A stretch of DNA of 64,000 nucleotides from Nereocystis luetkeana (lineage: Eukaryota > Sar > Phaeophyceae > Laminariales > Laminariaceae). The DNA lies in contig JARUPZ010000030.1 of the NCBI GenBank assembly GCA_031213475.1, positions 1,300,885-1,364,884 on the forward strand, given 5' to 3'. The stretch's first letter is position 1. The number at the start of each line of letters is the position of its first letter. Both the position numbers and the translations under genes were made by a program. Under the pieces are notes generated by a model, which saw only the letters and a list, made by a program, of their open reading frames with translations, ran no database searches and had not been told where the DNA came from. This document shows, in pieces, positions 44,184 through 54,261 of this stretch.

Positions 44184-44732
44184 GGGTTGGGTTGGCGTCG
44201 GTTGGCAACGGCACTGTAAAACATGCCGCTCACTACGTGAGCTAGACAACCAGGGTACCGCTTTTTCTTTTTCTTTTTCTTTTCTTTTTGGCGGTCGGTC
44301 ACAGCTGGTTGTCGAGTTAGATCGTTTTGTGCGAGGTGAACAACCTTTACTCCGCACAAGGAAATTGATAGTATCACGTAGTGTTCAAGGTAAGGCACCC
44401 AAGAGGCAGTTACATAGTACTCCCATTGCTGTCTCTGGAAATGCCTACACCGGAAATGAAATCAACTTATTGAAGCTGTCACTCATACGCAAGTCCGCCT
44501 CAAAAGCGGTTCTTAGTAGGATGCAGCTCACCCTTCATGCGATTCGCCAGGCACCTCACGGCGCTTCGCGCTCGGTGCAAGCAATGTCTGCCTGGCCGGT
44601 GAAAACCCGACGTTCTCCGTCCCGGCATTGTAGGGATGCGAGGGTCTATGGTCATACGACTACGGCCATGCAGGAGACCGAGTAAATATCTCCTATCGAG
44701 TACCCCCCCCCCCCCCCCCCCCCCCCCTCAAT
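44184..44732 (+). mobile_element. PC-SINE copy M, full length
   Basis: The head GGTTGGGTTGGCGTCGGTTG follows C tracts at about 44,147-44,167 and a TATATATTGTATA string. The internal T run is a TTTTC microsatellite. It ends with a poly-C tract of about 25 at 44,703-44,728. First member of a head-to-tail cluster that extends to 46.1 kb. Confidence 0.9.
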
Positions 44733-44839
44733 CTCTGTGATACTACTCGCCTTGGTTGATGTGGTACATTGGGGCCACACCAGTTTCCGTTCACCCCCAC
44801 CCCCCCCCCCCCCCTCCGCCTCACAGACGGCTCTTATAG

Positions 44840-45018
44840 CGGGATGCAGCTCACCCTTCATGCGACTCGTCCAACACCTCACGGCGCTTCGTGCTTGGTG
44901 CAAGCAATGCCTGCCTGGTCGGTGAAAACCCGACGAGCTCCGTCCCGGCATTGCGGGTATGCGAGGGTCTATATATGGCCATATGACTACGGATATGCAT
45001 GGCAATGAGTACCCCCCC
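44840..45018 (+). mobile_element. PC-SINE copy N, 5' truncated
   Basis: Starts near GGGATGCAGCTCACCCTTCA and ends with GGCAATGAGTACCCCCCC. This tail lacks the extra CTCTCCTATCGAG unit and is therefore especially close to the LINE-A end AATGAGTGCCCCC. Confidence 0.85.
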
Positions 45019-45019
45019 G

Positions 45020-45131
45020 CGCCTGGTCGGTGAAAACCCGACAAGCTCCGTCCCGGTATTGCAGCGGCGAGAGGGTCTATGGTCGTACGACTACGGCCGT
45101 GCATGGCATGAGTGCACCCCCCCGCGCGCGC
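45020..45131 (+). mobile_element. PC-SINE copy O, tail only
   Basis: Starts at GCCTGGTCGGTGAAAACCCG immediately after the tail of copy N and ends ATGAGTGCACCCCCCC. Confidence 0.85.
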
Positions 45132-45154
45132 GCATCACAAAACTGTTCATAGTA

Positions 45155-45323
45155 TCATAGGATGCAGTTCGCCCTTCATACGACTCGCCGAACAACTCAC
45201 CGCGCGTGTGCAAGTAATGTCTGCCCGGTCGGTGAAAACCCGACATGCTCCGTCCCGGCATTGTAGGGATACGAGGGTCTATGGTCATACGACTACGGCC
45301 ACGCATGTACACCCCCCCCCCCA
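45155..45323 (+). mobile_element. PC-SINE copy P, 5' truncated
   Basis: Begins near ATAGGATGCAGTTCGCCC and ends in a C tract at 45,311-45,321. Confidence 0.85.
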
Positions 45324-45361
45324 TCCTGGTACAATATACCAGGTATATATAGAGATAGATA

Positions 45362-45873
45362 GATTGGGTTGGCGTCGGCTGGCAACGACACTGTGAAACA
45401 TGCCGCTCACCACGTGAGCTAGACAACCAGGGTACTGTTTTTTTGTTTTTTTTTGTCGGCGGTCGGTTACAGCTGGCGATCGGGTCATCGAAAATTTGTG
45501 CGGGATGGAGAATCTATACTCCGCACAAGGGGAATGGTCGCCTCACGTAGTGCTTATCGCAAGGCACCCACGAGGCAGTTACATATTCATAGTACCCCCA
45601 TAGCTGTCTCTGGAAGTGGCCACACCGGGAAACGTTTAACTCATTGAAGCTGTCATCCATATGCAAGTCCGCCCCAAAAGCAGTTCATAGTAGGATGCAG
45701 CTCACCCTTCATGCGACTCGCCCGACACCTCGCGGCGCCTCGCGCTTGGTGCACGCAATGTCTTCCTGGTCGGTGAAAACCCGACGTTCTCCGTACCGGC
45801 ATTGGTAGGGATGCGAAGGTCAACAGTCATACGACTACGGCCATGCATGATATCGAGTACTCCCCCCCTGGAT
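45362..45873 (+). mobile_element. PC-SINE copy Q, full length
   Basis: The head ATTGGGTTGGCGTCGGCTGG follows the C tract of copy P and a TACCAGGTATATATAG string. The body is complete and ends with ATCGAGTACTCCCCCCC. Confidence 0.88.
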
Positions 45874-45882
45874 GTGTCTCTA

Positions 45883-45979
45883 TTAACCCCTCTAGCACCG
45901 CAGTCCCGACTTGGGGACAAACAGGTCTAATTACAAGTGATTTGCCCCCAAAACGGGACTGCGGTACTAAAAGGGTTGA
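45883..45979. mobile_element. MITE-2 copy d
   Basis: TTAA then CCCCTCTAGCACCGCAGTCC at the left, and GGACTGCGGTACTAAAAGGG then TTGA at the right. Inserted between the tail of PC-SINE copy Q and a LINE-A tail. Confidence 0.85.
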
Positions 45980-46146
45980 GAGTAGGAACGGTGTTCTGTT
46001 TCGAAAGGGGCGCGTGGTCAACGGTCAAATGACTAAGGTAAGCAATAAATGAGTACGCCCCCCCTCCCCCCTGCTCCGTCTCGAAGGGGATGCGTAGGTC
46101 AATGGTCAAATAGCGACGCAAACAACAACTCAGTCCCCCCCCCCCG
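45980..46146 (+). mobile_element. Two LINE-A 3' tail fragments in tandem
   Basis: The first, 45,980-46,070, reads GAACGGTGTTCTGTTTCG ... GGTCAACGGTCAAATGACTA ... AATGAGTACG and a C-rich end. The second, 46,072-46,143, reads CTCCGTCTCGAAGGGGATGC ... GGTCAATGGTCAAATAGC and ends in a C tract. Their order matches the LINE-A 3' end at 52.2-52.3 kb. Confidence 0.8.
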
Positions 46147-46445
46147 CCCGCCCGCCCCTCTCCGTCCTGTCGGTTATGTTACTCCCGTTGGCTCTAAATC
46201 GCACGTTGGTCCCGCCTATGTTTTCCCTCCCTTTGCTTTGTCGATCCAGGTCCGCCAGACTGTACCATGGCCCCAGGATATCTATATATATATATATCTA
46301 TATATATATATAGATATCTGTATAGATACATAGTAGGTAAAATATCTCGGTAAATGGTGGAGGTGCAAGTGAGTACACGCAGGGAAGGAGAATTGGTTCG
46401 ATGAAGTTAGTGGTATTCGATGAGTTATGTCAGCTTTTTCATTTT
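46147..46445. other. Spacer with TA palindrome
   Basis: ATATCTATATATATATATAT followed by its reverse at about 46,277-46,318, which could form a hairpin. No gene recognised. Confidence 0.5.
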
Positions 46446-46447
46446 GA

Positions 46448-46492
46448 ATGAATAACGCCCTGCACATTGTCAGAAGGCAAATAAAAAAATTA
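46448..46492 (+). repeat. LINE-C 3' tail
   Basis: AATAACGCCCTGCACATTGT, then CAGAAGGCAAATAAAAAAAT. The preceding GAATG stretch also resembles the 0.49 kb copy. Confidence 0.55.
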
Positions 46493-46636
46493 AAATATAC
46501 CAGGTATATATATATGTATATATATATTCGAAACATGCCGTTCCTTTGCGTGCGCAGCAATTGCAAACCGCAGCAACGCCTGCTCCTTATTCCTGTGCGG
46601 GTAAAAACATCGTACGTACTCGTACTACTGTACCTG

Positions 46637-46742
46637 TCTACCTGGTATATATATATATATATTTATATATACCTGGTATATATATATATGTAAATATATA
46701 TATATATATATATATGTAAATATATATATATATATATATATT

Positions 46743-46803
<61 letters not shown>
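46637..46803. repeat. (TA)n array
   Basis: About 165 bp of TA repeats with two TACCTGGTA motifs at its left end and three interruptions of the type TGTAAATA or TTTACATA. Confidence 0.95.
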
Positions 46804-46805
<2 letters not shown>

Positions 46806-47308
46806 CACACACTCCACTTTGACATCGAGGGTTTCGGATCGTGCACGTGTACTATACGTGGACATACAGCATACCAACCGATCGAACTAACAGTTAGCCG
46901 CTGACCTGACCGCCAGTACGAGGGGGTGGGCAGGGTAGTCAGAACGTAAAGAGGGACCCATGGGTTCTGGCAGAGCATTCCTCGGGACTTTTTACGCGGG
47001 ATTTATCCCACGGTTTTGTGGGGGGTTCGGGATAATCCCGTGGCCCCGCGACAAGTTGGGAAAATCCCGTGCCCCAACAAATGCGTCCCGTACAAATTAT
47101 AATATCCCGGCCCCCGCCCCACGAGAAAGTGTGAATCCGTAAATCCGTGAATCCTGTTTCCGCACGAACACGTCCCGCGGCAGCCACATCCCATGCAAAT
47201 AGTACCGTTCAGTCCCAGGGATAACTGAGGCCCTCGGGATATCGTCCCGGACTCGAAGAGGCGTCCCGAGGTATGTCCTGGGGTTTTGGGGTCCATCGTG
47301 GGCTCTCA
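46804..47308. other. No gene seen; GGGAT/TCCCG-rich
   Basis: The strings TCCCG, ATCCCG and their complements are unusually frequent at 46,980-47,280. No coding frame recognised. Confidence 0.4.
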
Positions 47309-47310
47309 TT

Positions 47311-47405
47311 ATTACGGGGGACCATAGTGAATAGGACCAAATATTGTTGGGAAAACAAACTGAATACCAGGTATATAGTTTTTTCCCTGTGCCATACCTG
47401 GTAGG
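47311..47405. mobile_element. MITE-1 copy 12 with two TACCWGGTA motifs
   Basis: The left half is normal (ATTACGGGGGACCATAGTGA). TACCAGGTA then appears at 47,365-47,373 between GAA and TATATAG, where other copies read GAAATATATAGG. A second motif, TACCTGGTA at 47,395-47,403, stands where the GTACCGTAGG block should be. The right terminal arm is missing; T-rich sequence follows. Confidence 0.75.
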
Positions 47406-47993
47406 TACTTTTTTTTTTTTTTTTGCTTCGCTTCATCTTCTTTTTTAGGTTTTTGTCTGCTATTAATAGTCTCCTTTTTGCTTCCCTGGTGTCCGCAGTG
47501 GTGGAGTGCGTATGCTTGTTCTTTGTTTTTGCCTCTGTTTTACTTGAGGTATTTCTTCCACTCCAGAGTTATTGGAGCCTGTCCTGCGACCACGGACTGC
47601 ATTGTATTGTGAGTTAATGTGAGAACAACAACAACAACAACAACAACAACAATATACTACGGTCTCCCGTAGTATTAGTAGTAGTATATCATGGTGTACA
47701 TGTAAACACATGGCGCTTCGTCTATAAAGCTGACTTGACGACCTAAAAATACTTGCCCCGTTGCTTTACTTGCTTGCTTGTTGGTTTCAGCATGAAGGAT
47801 GCCACACACTCGCCTCGCGCGGCGTCAATTCTGGTCAACAGCCGTGTGTGTCCGGTACGTATGTACCAGGTACGAAATGCCACTCCATCCTCCAATCGTT
47901 TGAGTTCGTTTTTTTTTCGTGTCGCCAAGAGCTTGAGGACGGACTTCCAGTGACCGCAGCGCCTGTTCGTGGGGTGTTGTCGTCGTTGTTGTT

Positions 47994-48024
<31 letters not shown>

Positions 48025-48295
48025 CGTTGTTGTTGTTTTTACCCGTGATGGTTTGCGTCTTCTCGATGGCCGGCAGTGTCACCAGAGGAGCGGGGAGCGA
48101 AATATTACTTCTTAGGAAACATATATACCAGTATATATTATATAAATACCTGGTATATTTTAGTCGTCACGTTCACTACCCAGCTAAACTCGTAGGAGGT
48201 TCTACCCTCACCGATCTTCTTCTGGACAAGCCGTGGTCACAGGTGGTGTCGTCCCTTCTCCCCCCCGGTACGTGCATGCCTTCATTTTTTGTCGC
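47406..48295. other. Spacer with (CAA)n and (TTG)n
   Basis: T-rich near 47,410, (AAC)n at 47,622-47,652, (TTG)n at 47,978-48,038, and TACCWGGTA at 47,867 and 48,150. Frames of Leu/Cys or Asn/Thr runs are artefacts. Confidence 0.5.
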
Positions 48296-48299
48296 GCAT

Positions 48300-48385
48300 A
48301 GGGTTCATTCAGCATTCCCACTGCTGCTCGTCGATTTCCGTCGGATGTAGCGAACTCACGCTTTTGCGCTTTCCGCTATTCATTT
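48300..48385 (-). repeat. ATCGACGAGCAGCAGTG repeat, copy 1
   Basis: On the minus strand AGCGGAAAGCGCAAAAGCGT, then CCGACGGAAATCGACGAGCA. The same arrangement occurs at 58,940-59,015 (+), and a tandem form at 52,825-53,165 (+). Confidence 0.6.
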
Positions 48386-48419
48386 TTTTTATGGAAGAAA
48401 AAATCCCCATGAATAGTAT

Positions 48420-48495
48420 CAGTATGCACTCGGTGAGACTCGAACCCAAGAAATTGATGTTAGTAGGCACGCGGACCACCGGGGACGCCGGCTTT
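48420..48495 (-). repeat. tRNA-like 3' sequence
   Basis: On the minus strand GGGTTCGAGTCTCACCGAGT matches a B box. The D and acceptor stems cannot be built, so only a tRNA-derived fragment is supported. Confidence 0.3.
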
Positions 48496-48849
48496 GTATG
48501 CCCCCAGAGTCGAAAGAGTACGGTACAATATGTAGCAGAGGGAGGTCGGAGAAATAGCAGCAGATGCACACAAGTACAAAAGGCAAGGGTGTGTACTGCA
48601 GCACTACGAGTTTCAGCACGCAGTGAGTGGGAGATTTTAATTCGAGACTTGGGAAGGCAAAACAACCCGAATGACAACATCGGACAAACCATGAGGAAGT
48701 AGCAAATAATCAGAACGGGGCAGAGACGTCGGAGTTCCTCGGGCACAACGAGATGAAGACATTGAACGGCAGAGTAAAAAAAAGCAGAGCCAGAATGGAC
48801 TTTAGACAGTGCACACAAAAGGAAAGCGCTATCCTTGACTTCACACCGT

Positions 48850-48968
48850 ATTACGGGGGACCATAGTTAATGGTAGGACCTACGGTATGCACAAAAACCG
48901 GTACCTGGTATGTATTTACCTATTTTTACCAACAATATTTGGTCCTATTTACTATGATCCCCCGTAAT
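48850..48968. mobile_element. MITE-1 copy 13, inside LINE-A
   Basis: About 119 bp, longer than usual. TACCTGGTA (48,902-48,910) accounts for most of the extra length: other copies read AAAAACCTATATATTTACC here. It interrupts the endonuclease region of LINE-A. Confidence 0.9.
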
Positions 48969-50953
48969 AGCGGCAGGAAATGGAAGTGGTAAGAAAACGG
49001 GAGTACATTCATGCGCGGCGGACGTAGGAACTACGGATCACTGTCTAGCATGGAACAGACTTTCAGCAGACGAGAGTTATATAACATAGGCGAGGTAGGA
49101 AATTGTACAGATGGAGAACAGCCAAACTACTACTACTACTACTACTAATACGAGCAGCAGCAAAAGAAAAACGGGAAGAGTTCCAAGAAGAGACGGCCAA
49201 AAACGCAGAGCAATTTTCCGAGCTGTTGGAAATTGTAGGTGCAACAAATAGCGACATGGAGAGGGGATAAGGCAGAAGGTAGGATAGCAGAAGGATGGGA
49301 GCGATTGGGCAAGACCACGACGAGTAAAGCAGTAAGGAAGAAGCTGGAGGTGTGCAACAGAGCAGTAAACTTGTGGGATGGGGAAGTAAAAGAGGCCAAT
49401 GAGAGCAAGAAGGAGAAAGGGACGCGCAACACAAGCATCGGCTGAAACTACGACAGGATAGGAGGGGTGTACATGTGCTACAATAGCTACAGTACAGCGG
49501 AAAGAAAGGAAAAAGAGATGGCAGACAACAAGAAAGGGATACGGAAATACGCAGTGAATAAAACGAATCGAGACTTTGAGGCCGGGATGGAGCAGATTGT
49601 GGGTGGGGGGGTGCAAGGGGCTACTGGGCAAACGAGGAGGAGGGGCAGACACGAGAATAGTTACCCTAAGAGCGCAGAACGGTAAAATGGTTCCTAGTTC
49701 GAAGGGGAAAGGGGAAAGAAGAGCGCTACCGTGAGCCAGGAACACCCACAGTCAGCAAAGCAATCGACGAAGAATTCGAGAAGGAAATCAACGCGTGGGC
49801 AGAGGCGAACGTAGAGGCTTCAGAAAGGGAAGGCGGCGGTTCAGAAGGGTTACATAGAAAGTTAACAAGGGAAGAAAGTCAACAAGTAAGTGTGTAGCAT
49901 TAGTAACTAAACTTGAGAGTAGAAAGGCAGCACGAGCAGACAGACCAAATAGTGAACGAATTTATGAAATACGGGGTAGCTGGAAGGCTTACCATGACGG
50001 TTATGTTGTATAAAGGGGTATGGAAGAACGAGCACGCACCTAGGAGGTGGAGAGTAGGAGTAGTAGTCAACCTATTTAAGAAAGGAGACTAGGCTGACCC
50101 GGGGAAACGTAGATAGACAACGCTATTACGCATAGCAGTAGGCTAAACATTTTGTAAGATTTTGAACGATAGAACGGGAACACTGATGGAGAAGGAAGAC
50201 AAGGTAAGCGAAGCGCAAGGAGGGTTTAGGCCAAACCGTAGCTGCGTAGGTCACGTATACACATCAGGAAAGACACTCCATGTTAGGAAAGACGCGGGGC
50301 TAACAACGCACTGTTTATTTCCACATGCACAGAAGGCCTGCGACACAGCATGGAGGAAATAGATTGCGGAAAACGTTGTGGGAAGTAGGGACCAGAGGAA
50401 AAGATGTGGAGAACGTGAAGGGTATTATATGCGGAATGTTTGAGAGAAGTGCTGTGATGCTGGACGGGGAAAAAAATCAAAAGCATGTCGATATTTTTTT
50501 AAGGAGTTACACAGGGGTGCACGTTATCACCTACCAGGTAATCTTTTCAACGTTTTGTTGGCGTAATAGTAGCAGTCGATTCAGCTGAGCAGGGGGTTGC
50601 GATGGGGGAACGTACTGTGCAGGGATTGATGTATGCGGGTGGCTTCGTGGGCGTATCAGAAACACCCGAAGGGTTGCAGAAACAAATGGAGAACGCAATA
50701 GAATACACTACGAGGGAATGGAGGGTGACGGCGAACGCAAAAAAAGTGTGCAGTAGTTGCATGTACTGGTGACGAAGATAAGGTGAACCCGGAGAAGAAG
50801 ACGAATGGCCGATCGTAGACCAGGAAACGTACCTTGGCGTAGATATATCAAAATACTGTTCTTGGGATGCACACATAGTAAAAGTGACAGGAAAGGGATT
50901 TAGCAGACGTAGGCAAGATGGATGCGACGCTAACAGACTCGCACCTTGACACT

Positions 50954-51060
50954 ACTACGGGGGACTATAGTTAATAGGACCAAATATTGTTAGTAAAAAT
51001 GTTCAAATATAAAGGTTTTTATGTATACCATAGGTCCTATTAACTATGGTCCCCCGTAAT
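50954..51060. mobile_element. MITE-1 copy 14, inside LINE-A
   Basis: A well-preserved 107-bp copy (CTACGGGGGACTATAG ... CTATGGTCCCCCGTAAT), inserted in the LINE just after the DSHLDT-type segment. Confidence 0.92.
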
Positions 51061-51194
51061 AGGACTAAGATACCTATTATGATTAATGTGATGGTGACAA
51101 CGCTAGAATATACAAGAGGAGGAGTATGGGAAGGGATCGCGAACTTTGTAAAACAGCTGGAAACAGTACAGACGACAGCAGCAGAAAAAAGACT

Positions 51195-51302
51195 ATTTAT
51201 GGGGGACCATAGTTAATGGGACCAAATATTGTTCGTAAAAATGGTTAAATTTTTAGGTGTTTATGTATACCGTACGTCCTATTAACTATGGCCCCCCGTA
51301 AT
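51195..51302. mobile_element. MITE-1 copy 15, inside LINE-A
   Basis: About 108 bp. The left outer end is TTTATGGGGGACCATAG, so the terminal bases are changed; the right end is GGCCCCCCGTAAT. Only 135 bp separate it from copy 14. Confidence 0.9.
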
Positions 51303-52312
51303 CGGATGCTCAAGTACGACGAGCAATACAATATTAAAAGCAGATACTGAGAGCAGAACTGGAAACATACCCTCTTGACACAACTAGAGACGTGAGAAAG
51401 TTGAAAAGGCAATATAAGGCAAGGAGCATGCCGGAAAAGAAGTTGCCAGCCATAGCTAATAGAGCTGTATCGAGAGAAAGCAACAAAAGGGCGAGCTGGA
51501 ACAAGGTGGGATGGCGTAGTCGAGAAAGTACGGAAGGATACCGGAGGAAACCAAGAAGATATGATGTCCGTAGAGACGTTTCGGAGATACAAGACAGATG
51601 TAGAAGGAGCGGCAAAAAGAAGGGAAAGACCAGCGCTAAGAAACAAGGTAAGCTCGAAGAAACACTTGGAGGTATACGGGGGAATATGTTCAGGTCTTAG
51701 TCCGTTGGGCTAAAGGTAAAAGGTTAACCAATCGCCTATCCAATCTAAGCCTCATAACAATTAAGCGAAGGGATAGGAGCGAAAACGGGTTTGCAAGGTT
51801 CAACAGACTAAAACCTGAAACTGCAATTTCGTGTAGGGGCCCGGGACCTGCCTGAGGGATGGAAGAGGCACCAGGTATACCAGTAGCCGGGAGGGGGAAG
51901 AACTAGATGCACAGATGCGCCCGTGTGGCAAAGCAGTAGATAGTAGAACTCACATAGCAGGACAATGTGCAGTGCACAAGGCGGAACGGAATGTGTCACA
52001 AAAGGGAATGAGGCAGATAAGACGAACGTGACATGGAGGAGTTTGGTACACTAGATAGCAGCGAGAAAACGATCGCTATCCTAGGAGATAGATGGTGGCC
52101 ACAGGCGGCGAAACACGAAGGGACTGAGTTTAGCGAAAAAGTGTCTTACCTTGTATGACAGAATATGAAAACAACGCAATGAGATCCCAGCTGTTGGAAC
52201 TTGCCCCTGCTACGAGTAGGAACGGTGCTCCGTCTCGCAAGGGATGCGTGGCCAACGGTCAAATGAATAAGGCAAGCGACAAATGAGTGCCCCCCCCCCC
52301 CCCCCCCCCCCC

Positions 52313-52694
52313 TCCACCAAGAGGATCTGTTGGCTCGAGAAGAAGACCTGCTACCACTACCGCCAATAATAGCCTGCTGAGTCAGCGCTGACTGCCCACT
52401 GCTGCAGTACATTCTGCAAGCGGTCCAGAAGTAGGTTACCCCCTTTAACGACAGCAGCAACACCTTCCAACCGAGCAGGGTCCACAACGGGCGCTGCAGC
52501 TAGTACTAGCGCGTGTCGCTGTGCTCGTGGCCAAGAGAAGTGCCGGTGCAAACAGACAGACAGGCAGACAGACACGCTGCTCCGCTCCTCCGTGACCAGC
52601 GTTTCCCCGGCAGAGGTTTTCGGGAGTCTCGCCGAGTGGACGGGTTGTCCTGTCGCCCCTTTCTGACCAAAGTTCGGGAGTTCAAACCCTACCG
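52313..52694. other. No gene seen
   Basis: Sequence after the LINE-A tail. A CAGACAGACAGG run lies near 52,553. A minus-strand frame of 173 codons has no recognisable domain. Confidence 0.4.
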
Positions 52695-52805
52695 ATACGG
52701 GGGAACGCGGCAAAGAGGACCAAATAATGCTAGCAGGAAAAAATCTGGAAGATACAGGTTTTTCAGCGTGTGATGGGATCCTGATTGCTGTATGGCCCCC
52801 CGTGA
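52695..52805. mobile_element. MITE-1 copy 16, diverged
   Basis: GATACGGGGGAACGCGGCAA ... TGTATGGCCCCCCGTGAAAC. About 20 arm mismatches relative to copies 19 and 20 suggest greater age. Confidence 0.65.
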
Positions 52806-52824
52806 AACTATTGAAAGCACGTTC

Positions 52825-53165
52825 TTCTTCGGTCAGCGAAAGCGCGGAAGCGTGGTGGGTGAGTTGGGGCGGAAACAAAAAAAAAAAAACCGACCGAAAT
52901 CGACGAGCAGTGAGCCGGATTGCTGAAGAAGCGCGAGGGGCGAGTCGGAAGAGAGAGAGAAAAAAAAGAGATGAAAATCGACGGGCAGCCAGCCGTGAGT
53001 GTTATCGCTGAAGAAGCGTGGGGTGTGTTGGCAAAAAAAAAAACACGATCAAAATCGACGAGCACCAGTGAGTGTTGCTGTAGTGCTGGAAAAGGGCGAT
53101 GGTGAGGTGGTAAAAAAGAAAGCGACGAAAATCGACGAGCAGCAGTGAGTGGGATCGCCGAAGCC
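52825..53165 (+). repeat. Degenerate tandem repeat, about 65-80 bp units
   Basis: Four units share GAAATCGACGAGCAG ... GTGAG ... ATTGCTGAAGAAGCG and an A run. Unit cores lie near 52,896, 52,975, 53,050 and 53,128. Related single copies occur at 48.3 and 58.95 kb. Confidence 0.7.
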
Positions 53166-53254
53166 GGTGCGGGCTGAAAACCCAGGCATGCACCGGGGGG
53201 GGGGGGGGGGTTATGGGCGACACCTGGTGACCATCATGGTTTGCCCAGAAGGTC

Positions 53255-53404
53255 GCCGAGAGAAAAGGCTCACGCTATGTATGAGGACTACGCCCAACAA
53301 TCCAGGGTACCTCCAAGCTCGGGTGTCGTCGCCGGGAAAAAAAGGCTCATGCTATGTATGAGGCCTACGCCAAACAATCCAGGGCACCTCCAATCTCGGA
53401 TGTC
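53255..53404. repeat. 74-bp duplication
   Basis: AAAAGGCTCACGCTATGTAT ... CTCGGGTGTCG is repeated once with 74-bp spacing. A frameshifted pair of KAHAMYEDYA-type peptides results. Too short to call a gene. Confidence 0.8.
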
Positions 53405-53465
53405 GCTTACGGTAAGTAGTTGGGAAAGGTAAACGGACAACCTTTTACCACTAGCCCAAGAGACC

Positions 53466-53573
53466 ACTACGGAGGACCATAGTAAATAGGACCAAATATT
53501 GTTGGTAAAAATAGGGAAATATATAGGTTTTCGTGTGTACCGTAGGTCCTGTTAACTATGGTCCCCCGTAATA
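53466..53573. mobile_element. MITE-1 copy 17
   Basis: CTACGGAGGACCATAGTAAA ... CTATGGTCCCCCGTAATA; 108 bp with one change in the G run. Confidence 0.92.
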
Positions 53574-53639
53574 CCAAGAAAAGGGGGCAATCTGCGGCGG
53601 GAATAGTCAAAGCTCTTAGGAATACGAGCATGTACCTTA

Positions 53640-53694
53640 ACAACTGGCGTCGACGGCAGGGTTTGGTTTGTTGGTCGTGAGGTCGAATCTCACA
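53640..53694 (+). repeat. tRNA T-arm-like sequence
   Basis: GTGAGGTCGAATCTCAC makes a perfect five-base T stem with a seven-base loop and is followed by ACCCACCA. The matching acceptor and D arm are not found within tRNA distance, so this is a 3' tRNA-like fragment. Confidence 0.35.
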
Positions 53695-53823
53695 CCCACC
53701 ATTGCGTTTTTGCGCCTGATTCTACGGTTCTTCGTGTAGAACAAGGCAAGTCCCTCATGCCAAGAGTCAGATGGAAACGGGGGATATCATGGCACCCGGC
53801 ATGTTACGAGCTTGCGGTCAGGC

Positions 53824-53931
53824 ATTACGGGGGACCCTAGTAAATAGGACCAAATATTGTCAGTAAAAATAGGGAAATATATAGGTGTTTGTGTGTACCG
53901 TAGGTTCTGTTAACTGTGGTCCCCCGTAGTA
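53824..53931. mobile_element. MITE-1 copy 18
   Basis: ATTACGGGGGACCCTAGTAA ... AACTGTGGTCCCCCGTAGT. Only about 46 bp separates it from copy 19. Confidence 0.92.
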
Positions 53932-53976
53932 GTAAAAGTGATGGCTCGAAACGAAAAAAAAGTGTAGATTATATCT

Positions 53977-54083
53977 ATTACGGGGGACCATAGTTAACAG
54001 GACCTGTGGTATAGATAAAAACCTATATATGTAACAATTTTTACTTACAGTATTTGGTCCTATTAACTATGGTCCCCCGTAAT
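53977..54083. mobile_element. MITE-1 copy 19
   Basis: A 107-bp copy with near-identical outer arms (ATTACGGGGGACCATAG / CTATGGTCCCCCGTAAT). Probably one of the youngest. Confidence 0.95.
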
Positions 54084-54261
54084 ACTATTAATACGAGTAT
54101 CATATACCAGGTATATGAGTAGTTGTTCTGGTATATACTTCAAGCTTTGCCACTATGTCGACTGCGATACCACAACGAGCATACGATCCGGAGTATGACC
54201 ACACCCTGGACAATAGACAATGGCAACTGCAACAACAATAGAATATGGCGCAATGGGCGTG

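Larger units (their letters stand above)
48600..52312 (+). mobile_element. LINE-A main copy, decayed
   Basis: A non-LTR retrotransposon of about 3.7 kb in several frames. The 5' part (48,600-49,080) reads SEWEILIRDLG and, after MITE-1 copy 13, VGTTDHCLAW, which fits the terminal SDH-type motif of an APE endonuclease. The reverse transcriptase (about 50,150-50,880) reads SEAQGGFRPNRSCVGH, CLFPHAQKACDTAWRK, AVMLDGEK and MYAGGFVGVSETPEGLQ. The catalytic FADD box is YAGG and the first catalytic Asp is lost, so the enzyme is dead. The C-terminal part (51,300-52,270) keeps MRPCGKAVDSRTHIAGQC, a damaged Cys/His motif. The 3' end reads AAATGAGTGCCCC with 22 or more C. Three MITE-1 copies and a 90-bp repeat (51,695-51,785) are inserted. 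Confidence 0.88.

Noticed and set aside
44055-44357. Frames over the PC-SINE cluster suggesting repeated proteins
   Set aside because: Similar peptides recur only because the same retroposon recurs; frames are short, differ between copies and have no domain.
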